A stretch of DNA of 64,000 bases, taken from positions 186,001 to 250,000 of the forward strand of contig NZ_KB906676.1 of the NCBI RefSeq assembly GCF_000381545.1, given 5' to 3'. Of the stretch, positions 54,529 through 62,170 are shown piece after piece (position 1 is the stretch's first letter; each line of letters starts with the position of its first letter). The notes under the pieces are model-generated. The model worked only from the letters and a program-made list of their open reading frames with translations. It was not told the origin of the DNA and did not search any database. The translations under genes and the position numbers were made by a program. Source of the DNA: Rhodonellum psychrophilum GCM71 = DSM 17998 (GTDB lineage Bacteria; Bacteroidota; Bacteroidia; Cytophagales; Cyclobacteriaceae).

Positions 54529-54578
54529 CCCAAACAAAAAAGCAGGTCCTTTCGAAGGCCTGCTTTTTTTGTTTGGGG
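54529..54578 (+). terminator. Intrinsic terminator of the porin gene
   Basis: CCCAAACAAAAAAGCAGG pairs with CCTGCTTTTTTTGTTTGGG around a CCTTTCGAAGG centre, 12 nt after the stop. Confidence 0.88.
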
Positions 54579-54729
54579 AAAGCGCTAATTGCCATGTTGC
54601 CGAGGGTGTTGGAATCAGCTTTATTTCAATATTAAGTCAGAATTTTCCCATTGGGGGAAAACTAATGTATGAACCTTAGAAATGCATTCCCGATAAATTT
54701 TTAGCTTTCGGATATGAAAAGTTTGTTTT

Positions 54730-55425
54730 ATGACAGAAAGAATTATTTCGGTTGAGCATCTCAGTAAAAGGTACGGCAAACAGCTGGCGCTAAATGAGGT
54801 GTCCTTTGTTGTTGAAAAAGGACAGGTCTTGGGTGTGGTTGGTCCAAATGGGAGTGGGAAGACCACGCTGTTCAGTATTTTGTTGGGATTAAGGAAGCCC
54901 AACTCAGGTTCTTTTTCAATTTTTGGGCAGACCAATCCCGAGGATGTCAGGGCCAAAGTGGGAGTGATCTTGGACCAAGGGAATTTTTATGCAGGCATTT
55001 CTGCGAAAAAAAACCTGACCATTTCCGCGATGACCAAAAATGTACCGCTTGCTAAAGTGGACGAATTACTGGAAAAGGTAGGACTTGGTGAAGTAGGGAG
55101 TAAGCCCTTCAAAAGTTTTTCCTACGGCATGAAAAAGCGGTTGGAAATCGCTGACGCATTGCTTTCTGATCCGGAATTGGTCATCATGGATGAGCCGACG
55201 AACGGCTTGGATCCTGAAGGAGTTATTTTTATCAGGGAATTGATCATGGAGTTGAAAAGACAGGGAAAAACGATCGTGCTCTCTAGCCATTACCTCGAGG
55301 AAATCCAAAAGGTATGTACCCATTTTCTGATATTAAAGAAAGGGGAATTGGTTTTCCATGGCTCCCAAGAAGCCGTTTTAGGTAAATTTGACAGCTTGGA
55401 ATCCGCACTCACCAACAAACTTTAA
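54730..55425 (+). CDS. ABC transporter ATP-binding protein
   Basis: 231 residues. Walker A is GPNGSGKTTLF (residues ~38-48), then the Q loop ILDQGNFYAG, signature FSYGMKKRLEIADAL, Walker B LVIMDEPTNGLDPEG, and the H loop IVLSSHYLEEI. The signature has the SYGMKKRL form usual for ABC-2 type exporters, including antibiotic or lantibiotic-type efflux pumps. It is coupled to the membrane protein 5 nt downstream. Substrate unknown. No regulator or peptide gene is adjacent. Confidence 0.93.
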   Translation: MTERIISVEHLSKRYGKQLALNEVSFVVEKGQVLGVVGPNGSGKTTLFSILLGLRKPNSGSFSIFGQTNPEDVRAKVGVILDQGNFYAGISAKKNLTISAMTKNVPLAKVDELLEKVGLGEVGSKPFKSFSYGMKKRLEIADALLSDPELVIMDEPTNGLDPEGVIFIRELIMELKRQGKTIVLSSHYLEEIQKVCTHFLILKKGELVFHGSQEAVLGKFDSLESALTNKL

Positions 55426-55430
55426 GCAAG

Positions 55431-56153
55431 ATGCATTTCGATAGACTGGTAAAAATAGAGGTTTATAAATTGGCCCGAACGGATTATTATATTTTCACGG
55501 GGCTGTTTGTGTTGACGAATTTCGTATTGCCCTTGGTTGTGGGGGACCTTTTGTTGCAAAATTTGGATGGTCAGACTTTGCTCGGCTTTTATCATTCTGT
55601 AGCGACGAAATTCGTTTTTTGGGGAGTGATCGTCGCTGCCTCGAGGGAGTTTGACAACAATGTGAACAGAAAGCGCTTGTTGAATGGATACAAAAGACAT
55701 GAGCTTTTCATTTCGCAGGTTGTCCTGGTGGCGCTTTATGTGCTTTCGATGTTGATTCTGGCTTTTGTTTCTCTCACAGGTCTTTCCCTGATCACCACGG
55801 GTGACTTTTCATTTTTTATTGGAATCAATGCTGTTTCGTTCTTGGGATTTTTCCTCAGTCTGTTTACCTGGGGTTTTTTCGCGGTGTTTTTGGTCAATTT
55901 ATTTGGGAGAGCTTTGTGGCCAATCCTGATCTATTTTGCCTTGGTTTTTGTGGAAATGATCCTTGGTTTGATGGGGAAATTGAATGAGGCGCAAAATGGA
56001 GTGGATCACCTCAAGTATTTCCGTCCCATGGAGCTGATGAATGATTTGTATAATTTGGGGGGATTTCCGAAGGGATTGATTTTGGTGCTTGTGATTTACC
56101 TGATCGTTTTTCAGTTGACCTCCTTTTTCATTTTAAAGAAAGCGGATATTTGA
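55431..56153 (+). CDS. ABC-2 type transporter permease
   Basis: 240 residues with about six hydrophobic segments (IFTGLFVLTNFVLPLVVG, FVFWGVIVAASRE, VVLVALYVLSMLILAFVS, FLGFFLSLFTWGFFAVFLV, WPILIYFALVFVEMILGL, GLILVLVIYLIVFQLTSFF). The REFDNNVNRKRLLNGYKR loop after helix 2 is typical of ABC-2 subunits that contact the ATPase. It starts 5 nt after the ATP-binding gene, so the two form one exporter, probably a dimer of each. Substrate unknown. No hairpin terminator was found in the short gap to hemB. Confidence 0.85.
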   Translation: MHFDRLVKIEVYKLARTDYYIFTGLFVLTNFVLPLVVGDLLLQNLDGQTLLGFYHSVATKFVFWGVIVAASREFDNNVNRKRLLNGYKRHELFISQVVLVALYVLSMLILAFVSLTGLSLITTGDFSFFIGINAVSFLGFFLSLFTWGFFAVFLVNLFGRALWPILIYFALVFVEMILGLMGKLNEAQNGVDHLKYFRPMELMNDLYNLGGFPKGLILVLVIYLIVFQLTSFFILKKADI

Positions 56154-56192
56154 AACTTTCCGGTCCGGATACCCATTTTACTATCATTACCT

Positions 56193-56200
56193 TACCTTTG
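56193..56200 (+). promoter_or_regulatory. -7 promoter element for hemB
   Basis: TACCTTTG matches TAnnTTTG, 24 nt before the hemB ATG, so hemB need not depend on the ABC transporter promoter. Confidence 0.52.
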
Positions 56201-56223
56201 TGATCAAATGATATTATAACGAT

Positions 56224-57192
56224 ATGTTAAAAAGACCCAGAAGAAACAGAAAGTCCCAAGCCATTCGGAATATGGTGGAAGAAACCAGGCTTTCTGTCAA
56301 GGATTTTATTTTCCCCATGTTTTTGATAGAGGGAATCAATCAAAAAGTGGAGGTTTCTTCCATGCCGGGGATTTACAGGTATTCTTTGGACTTGATGTTG
56401 AAGGAAATAGAAATTTGCATGGAGCTCGGCATTATGGCATTTGATATCTTTCCGGCCTATCCAGAAAGCAAGAAGGACCGATTTGCGACAGAAAGCCATA
56501 ATCCTGAAACTTTTTACCTGAAAGCAATTCATAAAATAAAGACGACCTTTCCTGAGGCATGCGTGATGACGGATGTGGCCATGGATCCATACAGTTCAGA
56601 TGGCCATGACGGCCTTGTCGAAAAGGGCAAGATCCTCAATGATGAGACGCTGGAAATCCTCGGAAGAATGTCATTGGCGCAGGCCAGGGCCGGAGCGGAC
56701 ATTTTGGGGCCTTCGGACATGATGGATGGCCGTGTCGGGTATATCCGGAAGGTGTTAGATGAAAATGGCTTCACAGATGTCTCTATCATGTCGTACACGG
56801 CCAAATATGCCAGTGCATTTTATGGTCCATTCAGGGATGCACTGGATTCAGCGCCTAAAATGGGTGACAAAAAGACATACCAGATGGATTTCGCAAATCA
56901 TTCAGAGGCCTTGATTGAGGCGCAGCTCGACACTGAGGAAGGAGCGGATTTTTTGATGGTGAAGCCGGCATTGGCTTATTTGGATATTATCAAATTGCTC
57001 AAGGACAATTCCAACCTGCCCATTGCGGCCTACAATGTCAGCGGAGAATACTCCATGGTCAAAGCTGCCGCAGAAAGGGGTTGGATAGACGGGGAAAAAG
57101 CAATGTTGGAATCCCTGACCAGCATAAAAAGAGCAGGGGCAAATGTCATTCTGAGTTATTTTGCAAAAGAGTTTGCCATGATGGAAAAGTAG
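56224..57192 (+). CDS. hemB: Porphobilinogen synthase (delta-aminolevulinic acid dehydratase)
   Basis: 322 residues; condenses two 5-aminolevulinate to porphobilinogen in haem synthesis. The two Schiff-base lysines are in MSYTAKYASAFYG (Lys ~194) and FLMVKPALAYLD (Lys ~247). The metal site reads VMTDVAMDPYSSDGHDG, with Asp and Ala where zinc enzymes have three Cys, so it is the Mg-dependent type. N-terminus RPRRNRKSQAIRNMVEETRL is typical. Cytoplasmic. Own promoter element and a strong terminator. Confidence 0.96.
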   Translation: MLKRPRRNRKSQAIRNMVEETRLSVKDFIFPMFLIEGINQKVEVSSMPGIYRYSLDLMLKEIEICMELGIMAFDIFPAYPESKKDRFATESHNPETFYLKAIHKIKTTFPEACVMTDVAMDPYSSDGHDGLVEKGKILNDETLEILGRMSLAQARAGADILGPSDMMDGRVGYIRKVLDENGFTDVSIMSYTAKYASAFYGPFRDALDSAPKMGDKKTYQMDFANHSEALIEAQLDTEEGADFLMVKPALAYLDIIKLLKDNSNLPIAAYNVSGEYSMVKAAAERGWIDGEKAMLESLTSIKRAGANVILSYFAKEFAMMEK

Positions 57193-57214
57193 ACAAATCA
57201 GACAGTTTATTTTG

Positions 57215-57255
57215 AAGCCCTTCATTCTACAGGTTGTAGAATGAAGGGCTTTTTC
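57215..57255 (+). terminator. Intrinsic terminator of hemB
   Basis: AAGCCCTTCATTCTACA pairs perfectly (17 bp) with TGTAGAATGAAGGGCTT across GGT, then TTTTC. It lies 22 nt after the stop. Confidence 0.9.
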
Positions 57256-57790
57256 TTTTTGAACTGTTTAATTTAAAAAAACAGGGTATTAATTCAATCT
57301 CTTAATATCAGTTTTCTTCATTTTTTGATTTATTGGATAATTTTCGAGTCTATTAATGAGGATTTTAATTTTTTTTGAAAAATAAATAAATTTTTTTTAG
57401 AATAATTTTTGGAATAAATCCATGATACATAAAATTTTAAGTGTAAAGTATTGAAAGTTACAGTAATTCAAAATTTAATTTTGAATTTGATCTCTATGAA
57501 AGTAAAAAATAAAGGTATCCTAATTTACGGAATCGATTTCGCAGAAGGATATTGGCTTTTTGGAAATTACACATTTTAAAAAAAAGGTTTAAAAAAACAC
57601 TTCAAAAATAAAAAATTACAATAAAAAACGATTTTATGATATAAATAAAGGCGGTAAATGTTTCAAAAATTAAAAAATCTGTAAACATAGGTTTGTTTTA
57701 TTACCAAAAATATATTTAGATTTATGAAAATTATTCTCTTTAAAACCTATATAAAATTTTGATAATCCTTAAAAATTAAAATTTAAACCT
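57256..57790. other. Long AT-rich region upstream of amt
   Basis: 535 bp of extremely AT-rich sequence with no supported gene. It contains many A/T runs and a 27-codon frame at 57494-57577 that I do not accept. It probably holds the amt promoter and leader and could be bent or protein-bound DNA. No exact TAnnTTTG element was found near the amt start. Confidence 0.45.
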
Positions 57791-59101
57791 ATGAATTGGA
57801 ATTCTACGTTACTCGCACAAATAGGAAGCGAAAGTGTTGCGGCAAGTATAGACTACTCTGTCGAAATCACTCAAGGTCTTCTGACTACCAATAATGTTTG
57901 GATGATGCTCTGTACCGCGCTGGTATTTATCATGCACCTGGGTTTTGCAGGGGTCGAGACTGGATTTGGCCAGGCCAAGAATACCGTTAACATTCTCTTT
58001 AAAAATACAGTGACCCCAATTATCGGTATCCTCACGTATGCTGTCTGTGGTTTCTTTCTCATGTACCCAGGGTTTGAAGTCCCAGGATGGTTTTCTTTTG
58101 ATTCCGCAGGATGGTCCATGTTTTATATGAACCCGGAAAATGCCGATATCACCGCAGAATATGCGGATGCAGGATATACCTATTGGACAGACTTTTTATT
58201 CCAGGCAATGTTCGCAGCGACCTGCGCCACTATTGTATCTGGAGCCATTGCCGAAAGGGTGAAGATCTCTGCTTATCTAGTTTTTACACTGATTTTCGTG
58301 GGTATTGTTTATCCGCTCATTGGAAGCTGGAAATGGGGTGGTGGTGCATTGGACGCCATGGGCTTCTATGATTTTGCTGGATCCACGTTGGTCCATTCCG
58401 TTGGGGGATGGGGGGCATTGGCAGGTGTAATTTTGGTTGGTCCGCGTATCGGAAAGTATGTCAATGGAAAAACTGTCGATAAGCCAGGGGCCAGTGTTCC
58501 TTTGGCAGTAATCGGGGTTTTCTTGCTTTGGTTCGGCTGGTTTGGTTTCAATGGAGGCTCCGTACTCTCTGCTGACCCGGGACTTGTCTCTATGGTTCTT
58601 GTGATCACTTGCCTTGGAGCTGCAGCTGGTGGAATGGGGGGGTTTTTAGCCGCCTATTTTGCTTTCAAAAGATTGGATTTAGGCATGGTTCTCAATGGTA
58701 TTCTGGCCGGATTGGTGGGGATTACAGCAGGAGCTGATGTTTTTAAACCAGGAGCATCACTCCTCATTGGTTTCATTGCCGGCATCCTTGTGGTTCTTTC
58801 AGCAGTCTTTTTGGACAAAATGAAATTGGATGATGTGGTCGGTGCTGTCTCGGTTCACCTCACCTGTGGTGTATGGGGAACATTGGCCGTGGGGATCTTC
58901 TCAACAAATCCTGATCACTCCTTCTTGACACAGTTGATTGGTGTGGCTGTCTGTGGAGCAATGGCCTTCGGGTCGGCATTCCTGATCTTCTACATCCTAA
59001 AAGTAACCGTAGGAATCAGGGTTTCTGAGGAGCACGAAAGATCTGGTCTTGATTCTCATGAGCATGGTATCCGCGGATACACAATCGTATATGACGAATA
59101 G
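57791..59101 (+). CDS. amt: Ammonium transporter Amt
   Basis: 436 residues with about 11 membrane helices of the Amt/Mep/Rh fold, conducting ammonium or ammonia into the cell. The twin pore histidines are in STLVHSVGGWGAL (His ~202) and GAVSVHLTCGVWGTL (His ~356). FMHLGFAGVETGFGQAKN-like and GSWKWGGGALD blocks are typical, and the cytoplasmic tail has the conserved SGLDSHEHGIRGY motif. The first ~25 residues are polar, so no cleaved signal is obvious. No glnB/glnK gene is adjacent, which is unusual. An outer-membrane barrel gene follows after 125 bp with a hairpin between. Confidence 0.95.
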   Translation: MNWNSTLLAQIGSESVAASIDYSVEITQGLLTTNNVWMMLCTALVFIMHLGFAGVETGFGQAKNTVNILFKNTVTPIIGILTYAVCGFFLMYPGFEVPGWFSFDSAGWSMFYMNPENADITAEYADAGYTYWTDFLFQAMFAATCATIVSGAIAERVKISAYLVFTLIFVGIVYPLIGSWKWGGGALDAMGFYDFAGSTLVHSVGGWGALAGVILVGPRIGKYVNGKTVDKPGASVPLAVIGVFLLWFGWFGFNGGSVLSADPGLVSMVLVITCLGAAAGGMGGFLAAYFAFKRLDLGMVLNGILAGLVGITAGADVFKPGASLLIGFIAGILVVLSAVFLDKMKLDDVVGAVSVHLTCGVWGTLAVGIFSTNPDHSFLTQLIGVAVCGAMAFGSAFLIFYILKVTVGIRVSEEHERSGLDSHEHGIRGYTIVYDE

Positions 59102-59130
59102 TCCAATGCTCATAATATCTTAAAAAAAGC

Positions 59131-59186
59131 AGAACCCTGCCCAAGGAAAAAAATGCGACTCTCTTTCTGATTGGGTCAGGGTTCTT
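59131..59186 (+). terminator. Probable terminator or attenuating hairpin after amt
   Basis: AGAACCCTGCCCAA at 59131-59144 pairs with TTGGGTCAGGGTTCT at 59171-59185 (one bulge) over a 26-nt loop. The T tract is weak, so read-through into the porin gene is possible. Confidence 0.5.
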
Positions 59187-59226
59187 ATCAGTCAAATAAA
59201 ATATTCAACCAACAACTAAAATTAAA

Positions 59227-60399
59227 ATGAAAAATTTTCAACTACTAATAGTTTTACTATTAATATTCGTAGCAGTGCCTGGTTTTGCGCAAGAAGTTGA
59301 AACCGAAGAAGATCCAAAAGTAGCCATCACTGGGTCTGTTGACGCCTATTACCGTGCAAATTTCAATGCCCCAAACAAGGGTGAGTTTGCTCAGGCCCCT
59401 GCAACTTCCTTTGGGAACTTACCAGGATTTTCTCTTGGTATGGCGAATCTTATCGCAACCTATGAAGGTAAAAAAGTGGGTTTTGTAGCCGATTTAGTCT
59501 TTGGGCCAAGGGGGGAAGATGCGGTTTTCGGATCCCCACTTTATGCTGGAGGACTTGCAGGAAGCTCTCAAATTGTCAACCAGTTATACGTCTATTGGTC
59601 TGTAAATGATGCAGTGACGCTTACCATGGGTAATTTCAATACCTTCCTCGGTTATGAGGTCATTTCTCCAACTGGGAATTTCAACTACTCCACTTCTTAC
59701 ATGTTTTCCTACGGTCCATTTTCCCATACAGGTTTGAAAGCTGATTTTGCATTGACGGACAAATGGTCATTTATGGCGGCAGTGATGAATCCTACAGACA
59801 TGACGGAGTTTAATCTTGCCGGGTCATATACTTTTGGCGCACAATTGGGATATGCAACAGATGCGGGAAGTACCTACTTGAATTTAATCTATGGTGACCA
59901 AGATGGAAGATTGGATACGGATTTCCCTTTGACAAGTGGGCAATCTTCCATGGGATCAACGTTCCAGATCGATTTGACTACAGGATTCAATTTATCAGAA
60001 ACCATTTATGCAGGATTGAATGCCACTTACAATACATCTGCAGCCGGTGAAATTTTCAATGGCTCTTCAGTTAGTGACGTTGATGGTGACGGCGCAGGCT
60101 TTTATGGAATCGCCGGCTATTTACAGGCAGCTACTTCTGAAAAATTCTCAATCGGAACAAGAGCAGAATATTTTAAAGTGTTTAACGGTGGGCTTGGCGG
60201 TGTAGTAGGTACCAATGCAGCCGGTGATGGCAGTGTGTTTGCCTTGACACTTACCGGAAATGCCAAGGTAGCGAAAAACCTTACCATTATCCCTGAATTG
60301 AGGTTGGATACCATGAAAGAAGATTTCTTTGTGAATCCTTCCCTTTCTCCTACAAAAAACCTCTCCTCTTTTATCCTTGCTGCGGTATTTTCATTTTAA
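59227..60399 (+). CDS. Outer-membrane beta-barrel porin, bbp_2-like, partner of amt
   Basis: 390 residues with a signal peptide (MKNFQLLIVLLLIFVAVPGF, cleavage after AQ). A barrel follows: AITGSVDAYYRANFNAPNKG, GMANLIATYEGKKVGFVADL, VNDAVTLTMGNFNTFLGYEV, SYGPFSHTGLKADF. It ends SFILAAVFSF with a terminal Phe. The pattern agrees with the putative beta-barrel porin-2 family, whose members commonly sit next to amt in Bacteroidota, suggesting a role in outer-membrane passage under nitrogen limitation (inference). A strong terminator follows. Confidence 0.85.
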   Translation: MKNFQLLIVLLLIFVAVPGFAQEVETEEDPKVAITGSVDAYYRANFNAPNKGEFAQAPATSFGNLPGFSLGMANLIATYEGKKVGFVADLVFGPRGEDAVFGSPLYAGGLAGSSQIVNQLYVYWSVNDAVTLTMGNFNTFLGYEVISPTGNFNYSTSYMFSYGPFSHTGLKADFALTDKWSFMAAVMNPTDMTEFNLAGSYTFGAQLGYATDAGSTYLNLIYGDQDGRLDTDFPLTSGQSSMGSTFQIDLTTGFNLSETIYAGLNATYNTSAAGEIFNGSSVSDVDGDGAGFYGIAGYLQAATSEKFSIGTRAEYFKVFNGGLGGVVGTNAAGDGSVFALTLTGNAKVAKNLTIIPELRLDTMKEDFFVNPSLSPTKNLSSFILAAVFSF

Positions 60400-60425
60400 T
60401 TGAACAATTACAGTCAATTTTTTGA

Positions 60426-60466
60426 ATAAAACCCTCTGTCTTCCAAAAAAGACGAGGGTTTTATTG
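60426..60466 (+). terminator. Intrinsic terminator of the amt-linked porin
   Basis: AATAAAACCCTCTGTCTT pairs with AAGACGAGGGTTTTATT (one bulge) around a short A loop, 27 nt after the stop; T-rich tail. Confidence 0.83.
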
Positions 60467-60702
60467 TTTTTTGATGATTTTGTCAGAATTGGGTGTTCTT
60501 ACAGCTCATTTTCTGTTTTATGCATAGCCGGCACTAAAAACCGGTATAAAATCAAACCTTTTTTTCATTTTTTAAAATCGTTAAACAGTATTTTATTCTT
60601 ATTTTTTCGATTATTTATGTGTAAATCCCTGTTTTTGGAAAACATATTCTTCTATTTACGTATATAATACTGTAATCGAACGAAAAACAAACTAACTATA
60701 TT
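60467..60702. other. AT-rich intergenic region before the GPxxKN protein
   Basis: About 235 bp, AT-rich, with no gene. TGTTTTATGCATAGCCGGC near 60515 resembles one arm of the dispersed element, but nothing else of it is present. TTTTTGG at ~60632 and TATTTACG at ~60653 could be a weak -33/-7 pair for the next gene. Confidence 0.35.
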
Positions 60703-61002
60703 ATGACCAGATTCACATTTATATTAGCCGCTTTATTTCTTGCGTTTAATGTATCCTATGCGCAATCTCACAGTGATTTAAAAGGGCCAGCTGCCAAAAA
60801 CTACAAACCTTGGAAAGAACAAGCAAGAACAGGCGTTTTGATGGCAAAGGTAGTGGATACTACCGAAAAGGGACCTGCATTCAAAAACAGAAAAGCTTGG
60901 AAAGCGGATGCTGATCAAGTCGAGATCAATACCACATTAAGAGAGAAAAGAAGAGTAACGGGGCCTGAAGCAAAAAACAGAAAGCCTTGGAAAAATAATT
61001 GA
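60703..61002 (+). CDS. Small secreted protein with three GPxxKNxKxWK repeats
   Basis: 99 residues: a clean signal peptide (MTRFTFILAALFLAFNVSYA, cleavage before QSHSD) and a basic mature part of about 79 residues. The motif occurs three times at 29-30 residue spacing: GPAAKNYKPWK (28-38), GPAFKNRKAWK (57-67), GPEAKNRKPWK (87-97). No Cys, no lipobox, no sorting domain. I do not recognise a named family. The conserved Gly-Pro...Lys-Asn...Trp-Lys core suggests a ligand- or polymer-binding repeat in the periplasm. Single-gene unit with its own terminator 24 nt downstream. Confidence 0.8.
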   Translation: MTRFTFILAALFLAFNVSYAQSHSDLKGPAAKNYKPWKEQARTGVLMAKVVDTTEKGPAFKNRKAWKADADQVEINTTLREKRRVTGPEAKNRKPWKNN

Positions 61003-61026
61003 ACATAGATTGAAATTCAAATACTG

Positions 61027-61066
61027 GCGAAACTCCCAAGAATTTTTTGGAAGTTTCGCTTTTTTT
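61027..61066 (+). terminator. Intrinsic terminator of the repeat-protein gene
   Basis: GCGAAACTCCCAA at 61027-61039 pairs with TTGGAAGTTTCGC at 61047-61059 (one mismatch), followed by TTTTTTT. Confidence 0.83.
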
Positions 61067-61365
61067 ATATCTTCACTGCCAAAAAAAGGCCCATATATCA
61101 CGTTTTTTTTAAATTTGAATTATTTAATTCTGCTTAAAGATCTAAAAAATCTCCAGCCTCGTTTTCAAACACACAAATGGGAATCGAATAAATAAAAAAA
61201 TTCCTCTTGAAAGTTTTACGTTATCAAAATCCATCCCCAGTATAGGCATCCCAAACCGTGGGAGGAATGTAGATTGCCAGCTCGAAGATTTTCATCATAC
61301 AAAATGAAGACTAAATGGCCAGTATAATCAGTTTATACAGCTTGATTACTTTTAAATAAAGGTTG
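61067..61365. other. Intergenic region, nothing recognised
   Basis: About 300 bp between the terminator and the dispersed element copy 8. AT-rich, with no gene, hairpin or promoter motif that I can support. Confidence 0.4.
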
Positions 61366-61533
61366 GACCTGTTTTGTGCATTACAAATTCCACTTCAGTC
61401 TGAAATTGCCTAACAATCAGTCTTTGTTTCCTGTTTTGGACTTCACCAAATCGGCGCTACACCTTAGTCTCCAAATAGTCTGATTTGTATGCGGTTTCAT
61501 CCCATTAGGAAACGGCATGCATCTTTCGGTTTG
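61366..61533 (+). repeat. Dispersed ~170-bp palindromic element, copy 8
   Basis: Forward copy: ACCTGTTTTGTGCATTAC at the left, CTTCAGTCTGAAATTGCC, TTGGACTTCACCAAATCGGC in the core, CCAAATAGTCTGATTTG, CGGTTTCATCCCATTAGG, and ACGGCATGCATCTTTCGG at the right. Between the convergent repeat-protein gene and the GroES-like gene. Confidence 0.88.
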
Positions 61534-61710
61534 AGTCCAGTTCAATATAACTCTTTAAGCCTTGCGCATTGGGGCAGGAAACAAGGTTGATTAAGGTTCT
61601 GAGAAATTAAAAAAAAGCAAGGATCAGATGTTTTCGATTATCACTATTCCTGCTTTTTTACAGTTACAATCTTCCCCATTCTCTTTAAGAATTCATCAAG
61701 AGATTAATTG

Positions 61711-62085
61711 CTACATTTCTGTTTCTCTCTCCAGCATCAAGATGCTGCTTTGTGGAACGATGAAGTATTTCTCCCCCTCATAAACCACCTCAAAGGCTCC
61801 ATTCAATAAAAATATTGCCAAATCCCCCTCCTTTGCCTGAAGCGGGAGGTATTTGACATTTTCTTCCTGCTCTTTCCAGAGCGCATCATCCTCTGCGGGC
61901 ATTGGGATTGGGTATCCAGGTCCTGCTTTGATGATGTATCCCTGTTGAATCTTTTCTTTTTCCTGAACCCCCGGAGGCAGGTAAAGTCCGCTGCTGGTTT
62001 TGTCCTGGGATTTCTTCAATTTGACCAAAACCCGATCTCCCACGATAATGAGTTTTTTTAATTTATTATCTTTCGTCAAGTGCAT
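61711..62085 (-). CDS. GroES-like co-chaperone family protein (long form)
   Basis: 124 residues starting MHLTKDNKLKKLIIVGDRVL. The GroES fold is visible: IIVGDRVLVKLKKSQDKTSS then GLYLPPGVQEKEKIQQGYII for the first strands and mobile loop, GPGYPIPMP, and the C-terminal GDLAIFLLNGAFEVVYEGEK with YFIVPQSSILML. It is about 30 residues longer than canonical GroES and has no groEL beside it, so it is a divergent paralogue known in Bacteroidota rather than the main co-chaperonin. It lies 85 bp after dnaK on the same strand with a terminator between. Client or partner unknown. Confidence 0.82.
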   Translation of the reverse strand: MHLTKDNKLKKLIIVGDRVLVKLKKSQDKTSSGLYLPPGVQEKEKIQQGYIIKAGPGYPIPMPAEDDALWKEQEENVKYLPLQAKEGDLAIFLLNGAFEVVYEGEKYFIVPQSSILMLERETEM

Positions 62086-62115
62086 CTGTTTGATATTGGA
62101 TTAGGGTTTTGAAAC

Positions 62116-62157
62116 AAAGAAAGGCATCCATATAAATACAGATGCCTTCTTTCTTTT
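62116..62157 (-). terminator. Terminator of dnaK
   Basis: AAAGAAAGGCATC pairs with GATGCCTTCTTTCTTT across a 12-nt loop, about 14 nt after the dnaK stop on the minus strand. Confidence 0.78.
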
Positions 62158-62170
62158 TATTATCAAGCGA

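Noticed and set aside
57494-57577. 27-codon ATG frame in the AT-rich amt leader
   Set aside because: Too short, no similarity or ribosome-binding context, and expected by chance in a 535-bp AT-rich stretch.
58636-58642. G7 run in amt (and a C7 run in galK at 20570-20576)
   Set aside because: These fall in Gly-Gly or Gly-rich codon runs of conserved motifs and are one base shorter than the two tracts reported; phase variation of such genes is unlikely.
60515-60535. TGTTTTATGCATAGC, similar to the left end of the dispersed element
   Set aside because: The match is short and the rest of the element is missing; TATGCAT is a frequent word in AT-rich DNA.
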